Below, one piece after another: positions 19,429-27,433 of a stretch of DNA of 64,000 bases. The notes beneath the pieces are model-generated. The model was not told the origin of the DNA. It saw only the letters and a program-made list of their open reading frames with translations, and searched no databases. Source of the stretch: Clostridiales bacterium (lineage in GTDB: Bacteria > Bacillota > Clostridia > Lachnospirales > Cellulosilyticaceae); contig DYCF01000023.1 in NCBI GenBank assembly GCA_019418225.1, positions 3,925-67,924 on the forward strand. Direction: 5' to 3'. How positions within the stretch are numbered: position 1 is the first letter of the stretch; each line of letters opens with the position of its first letter. The position numbers were made by a program, and so were the translations under genes.

Positions 19429-20000
19429 AATATTAAAGTAATATATTATATATAGAAGAAATTCATTATGTAAGATGTAAGATATAAGATATATAAAGTT
19501 TAAGAGTAAAACTGATATGTGTATGCCGAGTAAGTGTAGTGAAAGCATGCATCAAAGATTATAAACAAGAAGTATGGGAAGAAAGAGTTCCTTCTATATA
19601 ATATGTGATTAGTGGAGAAAGCTAAGTATATATTATATAGAAGGAATCTTATTGTTAGAAAAGCTTGATTCTTGATATTGCTATTTAAAACTTAAAATGT
19701 AGGTTGATAATATATTGTTAGTAGCTTATTTTGTGAGACAGTTAGAAAGAAGAAGTATACAGAGAGAAAAAGTGTAACTGGGTTAAACGGTATAAAATAA
19801 AGATAAATAATTACAGTATTTTCATGTTGCGTAAGTGTATAAAATGTAGTTTAATAGATACATAGCCAGCAAACAAGTTGTTGCGGGCAGTTAAAGGGCT
19901 AAGCCCTTGCACATAATCACTAAGAGCTTATAATAAAAATAAGGTTTATTTATGATAACTGCTATTTCCAGTAATAAGCAAAAAAAAATAAAAAAAAACC
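19429..20000 (+). other. Gene-free A/T-rich stretch before the S10 promoter
   Basis: No convincing gene is seen here. It holds a run of short direct repeats (variants of TAAGATATAAG near 19470-19495), a long inverted repeat at 19588-19646, a small AAGGGC/GCCCTT hairpin at 19894-19908, and an A-run near 19980-19998. It could contain an unrecognised small RNA, but I see no family signature. Confidence 0.6.
19588..19646 (+). repeat. 17-bp inverted repeat, possible terminator
   Basis: TTCCTTCTATATAATAT (19588-19604) is repeated perfectly in inverse orientation at 19630-19646, separated by 25 bases. It is 160 bases after the CmpB-like gene and is followed by only a modest T-rich tail, so it may be a terminator, a processing hairpin or a remnant of a small repeat element. 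Confidence 0.7.
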
Positions 20001-20029
20001 TTGAAAAAAAGAAGTTTATAGTGTATACT
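20001..20029 (+). promoter_or_regulatory. Sigma-A promoter of the S10 operon
   Basis: TTGAAA (20001-20006), 17-base spacer, TATACT (20024-20029), preceded by an A-tract that could act as an UP element. The predicted transcript begins near 20036 and carries a leader of about 250 bases before rpsJ. Confidence 0.8.
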
Positions 20030-20035
20030 CAATTA

Positions 20036-20287
20036 TGTTGTGACATTGGGAACTAAGATCCGGAAGGTTACACGCTGAAAAGCGAATTTCCGGGGAGCGA
20101 ATGTCAGGTTCATGAAACCAGACGGCAGGTCACTGTACTATATTGAATAGATGTAGGCGTTTTCGTAAACGTACGAAGCGGCTTGGTAGTTTATTGCAAG
20201 CTTGCGCCTTAAAACATCAATCGCGTGTACAGTCACCACTAGTCGTACTAGGTTCAAAAAAAGTACGAAAAGGAGGGGACTTTTTTT
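20036..20287 (+). promoter_or_regulatory. Long folded 5' leader of the S10 operon
   Basis: The leader can form many nested helices: TGACATT (20041-20047) with AATGTCA (20100-20106), enclosing CCGGAA/TTCCGG and CGCT-GAAA-AGCG; GGTT/AACC (20107-20119); ACTGTAC (20132-20138) with GTACAGT (20227-20233), enclosing GATGT..GGCG with CGCC..ACATC and two hairpins (TTCGT/ACGAA and GCTTG/CAAGC). Near the ribosome binding site, CTAGT/ACTAG (20239-20251) and CGTACT/AGTACG (20244-20267) are mutually exclusive. This looks like a regulatory leader; the ligand (an S10-operon protein such as L4, or another factor) is not evident. Confidence 0.65.
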
Positions 20288-20596
20288 ATGGCAAGTCAAA
20301 AAATCCGTATTACATTAAAAGCTTATGATCACAAATTAATCGATCAAACAGCTGCACAAATCGTAGAAATCGCTAAAAAAACTGGTGCGCAAGTTAGTGG
20401 ACCAATTCCACTTCCAACTAAAAAGGAAGTTATCACTATTCTACGTGCTGTACACAAATACAAAGATTCTCGTGAGCAATTCGAACAAAGAACTCACAAA
20501 AGACTTATCGACGTAGAAGCTACACCAAAAACTGGCGATGCTTTAATGCGTATCGATTTACCAGCTGGTGTTGATATCAAAGTTGACGCTAAATAA
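20288..20596 (+). CDS. rpsJ: 30S ribosomal protein S10
   Basis: S10, 102 residues, in the 30S head and also the NusE partner in antitermination. IRITLKAYDHKLIDQTA and SGPIPLPTKKEVITILRAVHKYKDSREQFE are signature segments. It is the first gene of the S10 operon, behind a strong AAAAGGAGGGG and the folded leader. Confidence 0.98.
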   Translation: MASQKIRITLKAYDHKLIDQTAAQIVEIAKKTGAQVSGPIPLPTKKEVITILRAVHKYKDSREQFEQRTHKRLIDVEATPKTGDALMRIDLPAGVDIKVDAK

Positions 20597-20619
20597 TTAA
20601 CTTTGAAAACCAGAAAACG

Positions 20620-20662
20620 GACGGTTAATAATCGTCTAGGATGATTACCCGAGGTGGTAATC
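20620..20662 (+). promoter_or_regulatory. Two consecutive hairpins in the rpsJ-rplC spacer
   Basis: GACGGTT/AATCGTC (20620-20636, one G-T pair) and GATTACC/GGTAATC (20643-20662, six-base loop CGAGGT) lie in the 94-base gap, just before the rplC ribosome binding site. Most other gaps in the operon are 10-35 bases, so this is a candidate processing or control element. Confidence 0.55.
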
Positions 20663-20690
20663 CGCTGTAGATATTAGGAGGTGCAAGAGC

Positions 20691-21320
20691 ATGAAAAAAG
20701 CTATTATGGCTAAAAAAATTGGTATGACTCAAATTTTTGATGAACACGCTAACTTAATTCCTGTAACAGTTCTAGAAGCAGGTCCATGTGTCGTTACTCA
20801 AAAGAAAACAATTGAAAACGATGGATACGAAGCTATCCAAGTTGGTTTCGGTGAAGTTAAATCTAAACATGTAATCAAACCAGCTGCTGGTCACTTTGCT
20901 AAAGCAGGTGTTGAAGCTAAAAAATTCTTAAAAGAATTCAGATTAGAAGACATCACAGCTTACGAAGTTGGTACAGAAATTAAAGCTGATATCTTTGCTG
21001 CTGGAGACAAAGTAGATGTTACTGGTACTTCAAAAGGTAAAGGTTACCAAGGCGCAATCAAAAAATACAACCAATCTCGTGGACCAATGGGTCACGGTTC
21101 TAAATCACACAGAGTAGCAGGTTCTATGGGTGCTGCAACAAGCCCAGGACGCGTTATGAAAGGTAAAGGCCTTCCATCACACATGGGTTGCGTACAAGTT
21201 ACAGTACAAAATCTTGAAGTTGCTCGCGTAGATGCAGACAAAAACTTAATCTTAGTAAAAGGCGCAGTACCAGGACCAAAAGGTACAGTAATCGCTATCA
21301 AAGATAGCTGTAAAGCTTAA
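20691..21320 (+). CDS. rplC: 50S ribosomal protein L3
   Basis: L3, 209 residues, an early-assembly protein reaching the peptidyl-transferase centre. MAKKIGMTQIFDE at the N-terminus, the GTSKGKGYQGAIKKY loop and the GRVMKGKGLPSHMG segment are diagnostic. The start is ATG 20691 with AGGAGGTG upstream. rplD follows after 26 bases. Confidence 0.98.
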   Translation: MKKAIMAKKIGMTQIFDEHANLIPVTVLEAGPCVVTQKKTIENDGYEAIQVGFGEVKSKHVIKPAAGHFAKAGVEAKKFLKEFRLEDITAYEVGTEIKADIFAAGDKVDVTGTSKGKGYQGAIKKYNQSRGPMGHGSKSHRVAGSMGAATSPGRVMKGKGLPSHMGCVQVTVQNLEVARVDADKNLILVKGAVPGPKGTVIAIKDSCKA

Positions 21321-21346
21321 GGATAACGGGAAAGGAGGAAATTAGA

Positions 21347-21967
21347 ATGGCAAAAGTAGCTGTATTAAATATGACAGGTGCACAAGTTGGTGAAATCGAA
21401 TTAAACGATTCAATCTTTGCTGTAGAAATCAAAGAAAACTTAGTACATCAAGCAGTAGTTGCACACCTTGCTAACAGACGTCAAGGTACACAAAGTGCTA
21501 AAACACGTGCAGAAGTTCGTGGTGGTGGTAGAAAACCATGGAAACAAAAAGGTACAGGTAGAGCAAGACAAGGTTCTATTCGTGCAGTACAATGGGTAGG
21601 TGGTGGAGTTGCATTCGCACCAAAACCAAGAAATTACTCAATCAAAATGAACGTTAAAGAAAGAAGAATCGCTCTTAAATCTGTTTTAACAAGCAGAGTT
21701 AACGAATCTAAATTCATCGTTCTTGAATCTTTAGAAGTAGCTGCTAAAACTAAAGAAATGGCTAAAGTTTTAGACGCACTTAAATTAAACAAAGCTTTAA
21801 TCGTTACAGAAGGCGAAGGAAGCAAAAACGTTATGTTATCAGCAAGAAACATCCAAGGTGTTAAAACTGCGGCTGTAAACAACATCAACGTATACGACAT
21901 CTTAAAATACGATACATTCGTAGTAACTAAAGATGCTCTTACAAAAATCGAGGAGGTGTACGCATAA
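21347..21967 (+). CDS. rplD: 50S ribosomal protein L4
   Basis: L4, 206 residues, lining the exit tunnel; in E. coli it also represses its own operon. The tunnel-loop motif is clear: RRQGTQSAKTRAEV, GGGRKPWKQKGTGRARQGS and VGGGVAFAPKPRNY. The stop overlaps the rplW start by one base (TAATG), suggesting translational coupling. Confidence 0.98.
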   Translation: MAKVAVLNMTGAQVGEIELNDSIFAVEIKENLVHQAVVAHLANRRQGTQSAKTRAEVRGGGRKPWKQKGTGRARQGSIRAVQWVGGGVAFAPKPRNYSIKMNVKERRIALKSVLTSRVNESKFIVLESLEVAAKTKEMAKVLDALKLNKALIVTEGEGSKNVMLSARNIQGVKTAAVNNINVYDILKYDTFVVTKDALTKIEEVYA

Positions 21968-22266
21968 TGGCAGATTTAAAATTTTATGACGTCATTTTAA
22001 AGCCAGTTGTTACAGAGAAATCTATGAACGCAATGGCAGAGAAAAAATACACATTCCTAGTTGCAAAAACTGCTACTAAAGCTCAAATTAAAGAAGCTGT
22101 AGAAAAAATGTTCGAAGGAACAAAAGTAGAAAAAGTTAACACAGCTAACTACGATGGAAAAACAAAACGTCGTGGAAGAACAGTTGGTAAAACAAATGCT
22201 TTCAAAAAAGCAATTGTTAAACTTAACCAAGAAAGCAAAGATATTGACTTTTTCCAAGGAATGTAG
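21967..22266 (+). CDS. rplW: 50S ribosomal protein L23
   Basis: L23, 99 residues, at the tunnel exit, the docking site for SRP and trigger factor. DVILKPVVTEKSMNAM and YTFLVAKTATKAQIKEAVEKMF are typical. Translation is probably coupled to rplD through the one-base stop/start overlap; GGAGGTG lies in the rplD end. Confidence 0.97.
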   Translation: MADLKFYDVILKPVVTEKSMNAMAEKKYTFLVAKTATKAQIKEAVEKMFEGTKVEKVNTANYDGKTKRRGRTVGKTNAFKKAIVKLNQESKDIDFFQGM

Positions 22267-22348
22267 TTAAATAGTAAAAGATGAAACACACGGCTAAGTG
22301 TATAACAAAAGAATCGTGTAAATCAATCGATTGAAAGGAGTGAATACG

Positions 22349-23179
22349 ATGGGTATCAGAAAATATAGACCATATACCCCTTCAAGAAGACACATGACTT
22401 CTTCTACATTTGAAGAAATCACAAAAACAACTCCTGAGAAATCTTTAATTGTTACTTTAAAGAAAAATTCAGGTAGAAACAATCAAGGGAAAATCACAGT
22501 TCGTCACCGTGGCGGCGGCGCAACAATCAAATACAGAATCATCGACTTCAAACGTAATAAAGATGGTGTTCCAGCTACAGTAGTAGGTATCGAATACGAT
22601 CCAAACAGAACAGCTAACATTGCTTTATTAGCATATGCAGACGGTGAAAAACGTTATATCATCGCACCATTAGGATTAAAAGTTGGTGAAACACTTATGA
22701 GTGGAGAAACAGCTGAAATCAAAGTTGGTAACTGTCTTGAAATGAAAGATATGCCAGTAGGTGCTACAATCCACAATATCGAAATGAAACCTGGTAAAGG
22801 TGGACAACTTGTTCGTTCTGCTGGTATGTCAGCTCAATTAATGGCTAAAGAAGGCAAATATGCAACAGTTAAATTACCATCAGGTGAAATGAGATTATTA
22901 CCAATCAACTGCCGTGCTACAATCGGTCAAGTTGGTAACATTGATCACGAACTTATCAACATCGGTAAAGCTGGACGTAAACGTCACATGGGTATTCGTC
23001 CAACAGTTCGTGGTTCTGTAATGAACCCTAACGATCACCCACACGGTGGTGGTGAAGGTAGATCACCAATCGGTAGACCAAATCCATGTACTCCATGGGG
23101 TAAACCAGCTCTTGGATACAAAACAAGAAAGAAAAACAAACATTCTAATAAATATATTGTACGTCCACGTAACAAATAA
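22349..23179 (+). CDS. rplB: 50S ribosomal protein L2
   Basis: L2, 276 residues, near the peptidyl-transferase centre. GIRKYRPYTPSRR begins the protein; RHRGGGATIKYR, the GGQLVRSAG segment and NPNDHPHGGGEGRSPIGRP (including the conserved histidine) are intact. The start is ATG 22349 because GAAAGGAGTG lies just upstream; an in-frame ATG at 22331 precedes that ribosome binding site. Confidence 0.98.
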   Translation: MGIRKYRPYTPSRRHMTSSTFEEITKTTPEKSLIVTLKKNSGRNNQGKITVRHRGGGATIKYRIIDFKRNKDGVPATVVGIEYDPNRTANIALLAYADGEKRYIIAPLGLKVGETLMSGETAEIKVGNCLEMKDMPVGATIHNIEMKPGKGGQLVRSAGMSAQLMAKEGKYATVKLPSGEMRLLPINCRATIGQVGNIDHELINIGKAGRKRHMGIRPTVRGSVMNPNDHPHGGGEGRSPIGRPNPCTPWGKPALGYKTRKKNKHSNKYIVRPRNK

Positions 23180-23209
23180 TAACGTGGTTGCGTGAAAGGA
23201 GGCATCATA

Positions 23210-23494
23210 ATGGCTCGTTCCATCAAAAAAGGACCATTTGCTGACGCACACTTACTTAAAAAAGTAGATGCTATGAATGCAGCAGATGATAAAAAAGTAA
23301 TTAAAACATGGTCACGTCGTTCAACAATCTTCCCTTCAATGGTAGGTCACACTATCGCTGTACATGACGGTAGAAAACATGTACCTGTATTCGTTACAGA
23401 AGATATGGTAGGACACAAATTAGGTGAGTTTGCATTAACAAGAACATACCGTGGACATGGTAAAGATGCAGAGAAAAAATCAAGAGTTCGCTAA
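23210..23494 (+). CDS. rpsS: 30S ribosomal protein S19
   Basis: S19, 94 residues, in the 30S head. MARSIKKGPFADAHLLKK, TWSRRSTIFPSMVGHTI and RTYRGHGKDAEKKSRVR are diagnostic. The start is ATG 23210 behind AAAGGAGG; the longer reading frame beginning at 23192 includes the ribosome binding site. Confidence 0.98.
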   Translation: MARSIKKGPFADAHLLKKVDAMNAADDKKVIKTWSRRSTIFPSMVGHTIAVHDGRKHVPVFVTEDMVGHKLGEFALTRTYRGHGKDAEKKSRVR

Positions 23495-23523
23495 TAATTA
23501 ATTAACGGAAGGAGGTCTTTGAA

Positions 23524-23910
23524 ATGGCAAAAGGACATAGAAGCCAGATTAAAAAAGAGAGAAACGCTCAAAAAGACTCAAGACCAAAAGCTAGAGTAAC
23601 ATTCGTACGTTTATCAAGTACAAAAGCAAACATCGTGTTAGATCAAATCAAAGGTAAAGATGTTAATACAGCATTAGCTATCTTAGCATACACACCAAGA
23701 TGGGGCGCACGTGTAATTGAGAAAGTATTAAAATCAGCAATCGCAAATGCTGAACACAACATGGGTATGGACGTATCAACATTATATGTTGAAGAAGCAT
23801 TCTCAACAAAAGGACCAACAATGAAGAGAATTCGTCCTCGTGCTCAAGGTCGTGCATATCAAATTCAAAAACAAACTAGCCACATCACAGTGGTATTAAA
23901 TGCGAGATAA
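23524..23910 (+). CDS. rplV: 50S ribosomal protein L22
   Basis: L22, 128 residues, whose beta-hairpin lines the exit tunnel near the macrolide site. RVTFVRLSSTKANIVLDQIKGK and the hairpin region TKGPTMKRIRPRAQGRAYQIQK are present without the deletions associated with macrolide resistance. AAGGAGG precedes the ATG. Confidence 0.97.
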   Translation: MAKGHRSQIKKERNAQKDSRPKARVTFVRLSSTKANIVLDQIKGKDVNTALAILAYTPRWGARVIEKVLKSAIANAEHNMGMDVSTLYVEEAFSTKGPTMKRIRPRAQGRAYQIQKQTSHITVVLNAR

Positions 23911-23921
23911 GGAGGGTACTC

Positions 23922-24581
23922 ATGGGCCAAAAGGTAAATCCACATGGATTAAGAGTTGGTGTTATCAAAGAATGGGATGCTAAATGGTATGCTGATAAAA
24001 AAGACTTTGCTAACAACCTTGTAGAAGATGATAAAATTAGAAAATTCATCAAGAAAAAATTATATGCCGCTGGTATCGATAAAGTAGAAATCGAAAGAAT
24101 GTCTAAACGTGTTAAAGTACATGTTCACACATCTAAACCAGGTATCGTAATCGGTAAAGGTGGAGCATCTATTGATGCACTTCGTAAAGAAGTAGAAAAA
24201 TTAACAGCAAACAAAGTTGCTATCAACATTGTTGAAGTTAAAAGACCAGAAGCTTGTGCTCAATTAGTAGCAGAAAACATCGCACTTCAATTAGAAAACC
24301 GTGTTTCTTTCCGTCGTGCTATGAAACAAGCAATGGGTAAATCTTTCAAAGCTGGTGGAAAAGGTATTAAAGTTGCATGTTCAGGTCGTTTAGGCGGTGC
24401 TGAAATGGCTCGTACTGAATCTTATTCAGAAGGTAATATTCCACTTCAAACATTAAGAGCTGATATCGAGTATGGATTTGCTGAAGCAGATACAACATAC
24501 GGTAAAATCGGTGTTAAAGTATGGATCTACAAAGGAGAAGTACTTCCAACTAAAGCTAAAAAGGAAGGGAGCGATAACTAA
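23922..24581 (+). CDS. rpsC: 30S ribosomal protein S3
   Basis: S3, 219 residues, at the mRNA entry channel. GQKVNPHGLRVGVIKEW begins the protein; the KH domain shows SKPGIVIGKGGASID, and the C-terminal domain shows GRLGGAEMARTESYSEGNIPLQTLRADI. The stop overlaps the rplP start by one base. Confidence 0.98.
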   Translation: MGQKVNPHGLRVGVIKEWDAKWYADKKDFANNLVEDDKIRKFIKKKLYAAGIDKVEIERMSKRVKVHVHTSKPGIVIGKGGASIDALRKEVEKLTANKVAINIVEVKRPEACAQLVAENIALQLENRVSFRRAMKQAMGKSFKAGGKGIKVACSGRLGGAEMARTESYSEGNIPLQTLRADIEYGFAEADTTYGKIGVKVWIYKGEVLPTKAKKEGSDN

Positions 24582-25021
24582 TGTTAATGCCTAAAAGAGT
24601 AAAACGTCGTAAACAATTCCGTGGGCGTATGACAGGTAAAGCTACCCGTGGTAACAAAATCACTTATGGTGAATACGGTATTGTTGCAATGGAGCCAGCT
24701 TGGATCACATCTAGACAAATCGAAGCAGCTCGTATTGCCATGACACGTTACATTAAACGTGGTGGTAAAGTATGGATTAAAATCTTCCCAGATAAACCAG
24801 TAACAGCTAAACCAGCTGAAACACGAATGGGTTCTGGTAAAGGTTCATTAGAATATTGGGTAGCAGTTGTTAAACCAGGCAGAGTTATGTTTGAGTTAGC
24901 AGGTGTAGCAGAAGAAACAGCTAGAGAAGCTTTAAGACTTGCAGTTCACAAATTACCAATGAAATGCAAAATCGTTTCTCGTGCTGAACAAGAAATGGCA
25001 GGTGATGGTAGTGAAGAGTAG
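24581..25021 (+). CDS. rplP: 50S ribosomal protein L16
   Basis: L16, 146 residues, contacting the A-site tRNA. MLMPKRVKRRKQFRGRM is the usual clostridial N-terminus, supporting ATG 24581 rather than 24587. GKGSLEYWVAVVKPGRVMFE is diagnostic. It overlaps rpsC by one base and rpmC by 11 bases, indicating tight coupling. Confidence 0.97.
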   Translation: MLMPKRVKRRKQFRGRMTGKATRGNKITYGEYGIVAMEPAWITSRQIEAARIAMTRYIKRGGKVWIKIFPDKPVTAKPAETRMGSGKGSLEYWVAVVKPGRVMFELAGVAEETAREALRLAVHKLPMKCKIVSRAEQEMAGDGSEE

Positions 25022-25214
25022 AGCATTCTTAGAAGATATAAGAACTAAATCAGCTGAAGAATTACACGTTGAATTGGTAAATGCGAAAAAAGAACTTTTT
25101 AACTTAAGATTCCAAAACGCTACCAATCAATTAGATAATACAGCAAGAATCAAAGAAGTAAGAAAGAATATCGCACGTATTCAAACTATTATTACACAAA
25201 AAGCAACTGTGTAA
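25011..25214 (+). CDS. rpmC: 50S ribosomal protein L29
   Basis: L29, 67 residues, at the tunnel exit beside L23. The start is GTG 25011, with AGGTG 6 bases upstream, giving MKSRAFLEDIRTKSAEELHV; the upstream ATG at 25005 has no properly spaced site. The pattern LVNAKKELFNLRFQNATNQL and IKEVRKNIARIQTII is typical. It begins inside the end of rplP. Confidence 0.93.
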   Translation: MKSRAFLEDIRTKSAEELHVELVNAKKELFNLRFQNATNQLDNTARIKEVRKNIARIQTIITQKATV

Positions 25215-25232
25215 TAGAGAGGAGGCAAGCTC

Positions 25233-25490
25233 GTGTCAGAAAGAAATTTACGTAAAACATTAATTGGTAATGTAGTTAGCAATAAAATGGACAAAACTAT
25301 TACTGTAGCGGTTGTTAACAATGTTAAGCATCCTCTTTACGGAAAAATCGTAAAAAGAACTTACAAATTACACGCTCATGATGAAAATAATGAGTGCCAA
25401 ATCGGTGATAGAGTTAAAGTTATGGAAACAAGACCTTTATCTAAATCTAAACGTTTTAGACTTGTTGAAATAGTAGAAAGAGCGAAATAA
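25233..25490 (+). CDS. rpsQ: 30S ribosomal protein S17
   Basis: S17, 85 residues, an early 16S rRNA binder. It starts at GTG behind GAGGAGG. RKTLIGNVVSNKMDKTITV, HPLYGKIVKRTYKLHAHDE and the METRPLSKSKRFRLVEIVE end are diagnostic. Confidence 0.97.
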   Translation: MSERNLRKTLIGNVVSNKMDKTITVAVVNNVKHPLYGKIVKRTYKLHAHDENNECQIGDRVKVMETRPLSKSKRFRLVEIVERAK

Positions 25491-25521
25491 TAATAGAAAT
25501 CTTGAAAGGAGGTCACTTCTC

Positions 25522-25890
25522 ATGATACAACAAGAGAGTAGATTAAGAGTAGCTGATAACACAGGAGCTAAAGAGATTCTTTGTATCCGTGTTCTTGGTG
25601 GCTCAACAAGAAGATATGGTAACATTGGTGATGTTATCGTAGCTACAGTTAAAGACGCAACACCAGGCGGCGTTGTTAAAAAAGGTGACGTAGTTAAAGC
25701 TGTTATCGTTCGTACTAAAAAAGGTGTTAGACGTCAAGACGGTTCTTACATCAAATTCGATGAAAATGCAGCAGTAATCATTAAAGAAGACAAAAATCCA
25801 AGAGGTACACGTATCTTTGGACCAGTAGCAAGAGAGTTAAGAGAAAAGAAATACACAAAAATCTTATCACTTGCTCCAGAAGTACTATAA
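25522..25890 (+). CDS. rplN: 50S ribosomal protein L14
   Basis: L14, 122 residues, at the subunit interface, the site where the silencing factor RsfS binds in other bacteria. MIQQESRLRVADNTGAKE, CIRVLGGSTRRYGNIGDVIV and KNPRGTRIFGPVARELR are characteristic. AAAGGAGG precedes the ATG. Confidence 0.98.
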   Translation: MIQQESRLRVADNTGAKEILCIRVLGGSTRRYGNIGDVIVATVKDATPGGVVKKGDVVKAVIVRTKKGVRRQDGSYIKFDENAAVIIKEDKNPRGTRIFGPVARELREKKYTKILSLAPEVL

Positions 25891-25903
25891 GGAGGTGTGA
25901 ATA

Positions 25904-26215
25904 GTGAAAACTAAACTTAAAAAAGGCGATAGAGTAGTAATTATCGCTGGTAAAGACAAAGGTAAAGAAGGCAATATCACTTTCATCGATCGTAAAAATG
26001 GCCGCGTTGTTGTTGAAGGTTGTAACATGATTACAAAACACCAAAAAGCAAACGCTGTTAACCAAGGTGGTTTAATCGAGAAAGAAGCACCTATTCACAT
26101 GTCAAATGTAATGTACGTGCACAATGGGAAACCAGCACGTTTAGGTGCAGAAATTAAAGACGGTAAAAAAGTTCGCGTTGCTATCGTTAACAAAGAACGT
26201 ATCGTTATTGAATAA
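25904..26215 (+). CDS. rplX: 50S ribosomal protein L24
   Basis: L24, 103 residues, an assembly initiator with a KOW motif (KKGDRVVIIAGKDKGKEGNI). It starts at GTG behind AAGGAGGTG. The IHMSNVMYVHNGKPARLG segment is typical. Confidence 0.97.
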   Translation: MKTKLKKGDRVVIIAGKDKGKEGNITFIDRKNGRVVVEGCNMITKHQKANAVNQGGLIEKEAPIHMSNVMYVHNGKPARLGAEIKDGKKVRVAIVNKERIVIE

Positions 26216-26238
26216 TTAGCGGAAGGAGGACAATGACG

Positions 26239-26778
26239 ATGAGTAGATTAAGAGAAACATATAAAAATGAAATCATGGGTGCTATGACAGCTAAATTTGG
26301 TTACAAAAACCAAATGCAAGTACCAAAAATTGAAAAAATCGTAATCAACATGGGTGTTGGTGAAGCTAGAGATAATGCTAAAGTATTAGAAAATGCTGTT
26401 GGCGATATGCAAATGATTTCTGGTCAAAAACCAGTTATCACTAAAGCTAAAAATTCAGTTGCTGCATTCAAACTTCGTGAAGGAATGCCAATCGGATGTA
26501 AAGTAACACTTCGTGGTGAAAAAATGTACGAGTTCTTAGATCGTTTAGTAAACTTAGCTCTTCCACGTGTACGTGACTTCCGTGGTGTAAGCGCTACTGC
26601 TTTCGATGGTCGTGGTAACTACGCGTTAGGTATCAAAGAACAACTTATTTTCCCAGAAGTAGAGTACGATAAAATTGATAAAGTTCGTGGTATGGACGTA
26701 ATTATTGTAACAACAGCTCACACAGATGAAGAAGCTCGTGAACTGTTAACACAATTCGGTATGCCTTTTCAAAAATAA
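26239..26778 (+). CDS. rplE: 50S ribosomal protein L5
   Basis: L5, 179 residues, binding 5S rRNA in the central protuberance. MSRLRETYKNEIMGAM begins the protein. The start is ATG 26239, with AGGAGG 9 bases upstream; ATG 26233 would leave only 3 bases. QVPKIEKIVINMGVGEA, GQKPVITKAKNSVAAFKLRE and AHTDEEARELL are diagnostic. Confidence 0.96.
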   Translation: MSRLRETYKNEIMGAMTAKFGYKNQMQVPKIEKIVINMGVGEARDNAKVLENAVGDMQMISGQKPVITKAKNSVAAFKLREGMPIGCKVTLRGEKMYEFLDRLVNLALPRVRDFRGVSATAFDGRGNYALGIKEQLIFPEVEYDKIDKVRGMDVIIVTTAHTDEEARELLTQFGMPFQK

Positions 26779-26792
26779 GGAGGGTAAATAGA

Positions 26793-26978
26793 ATGGCAAA
26801 GAAATCTATGAAAGTTAAGCAACAAAGACCTGCTAAATTTTCAACTCAAGCTTATACAAGATGCCGTATCTGTGGACGTCCACATGCATACATTAGAAAA
26901 TTCGGTATCTGCCGTATTTGTTTCAGAGAATTAGCATACAAAGGTCAAATCCCTGGCGTTAAAAAAGCTAGCTGGTAA
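26793..26978 (+). CDS. rpsZ: 30S ribosomal protein S14, zinc-binding type
   Basis: Short (61-residue) S14 with a complete zinc ribbon: CRICGRPHAY and CRICF. This is the zinc-dependent form; a zinc-free paralogue is often induced under zinc limitation in Firmicutes but is not seen here. It lies between rplE and rpsH with GGAGGG upstream. Confidence 0.97.
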   Translation: MAKKSMKVKQQRPAKFSTQAYTRCRICGRPHAYIRKFGICRICFRELAYKGQIPGVKKASW

Positions 26979-27001
26979 GAGAAGGAAAGGAGGCAAATAT
27001 T

Positions 27002-27403
27002 ATGACAATGAGCGATCCTATTGCAGATATGTTAACAAGAATCAGAAACGCGAACATTGCGAAACACGACGTAGTTGAGGTTCCTGCTTCAAAAATGAAA
27101 AAAGCGATTTCTGAAATCCTTGTAAATGAGGGTTATATCAAAGGATACGAAGTGAAAGAAGATGGAGTTAAATCTACAATTCGTATGACTTTAAAATATG
27201 GTAAAGACAAAAATGAAAAAGTAATTTCAGGTATTAAAAAGATTTCTAAACCAGGTCTTCGTGTATACGCAGACACAGACAACTTACCAAAAGTTCTTGG
27301 TGGTCTTGGTACAGCGATTATCTCTACAAACAAAGGTGTAATCACTGACAAAGAAGCTAGAAAATTAGGTGTTGGTGGCGAAGTAATCGCATTTATCTGG
27401 TAA
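27002..27403 (+). CDS. rpsH: 30S ribosomal protein S8
   Basis: S8, 133 residues, a primary 16S rRNA binder and the translational repressor of the spc operon in E. coli. MTMSDPIADMLTRIRNANIA is the N-terminus; ATG 27002 is chosen with AGGAGG at 8 bases. The end GVGGEVIAFIW carries the usual terminal motif. Confidence 0.97.
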   Translation: MTMSDPIADMLTRIRNANIAKHDVVEVPASKMKKAISEILVNEGYIKGYEVKEDGVKSTIRMTLKYGKDKNEKVISGIKKISKPGLRVYADTDNLPKVLGGLGTAIISTNKGVITDKEARKLGVGGEVIAFIW

Positions 27404-27433
27404 TAAGCAAAATAAGTTAAGGAGGTGCCATTT

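Noticed and set aside
20143..20328. 61-codon plus-strand frame in the S10 leader
   Set aside because: It runs through the folded leader and into the start of rpsJ in another frame, has no ribosome site and an Arg/Gly-heavy, family-free sequence.
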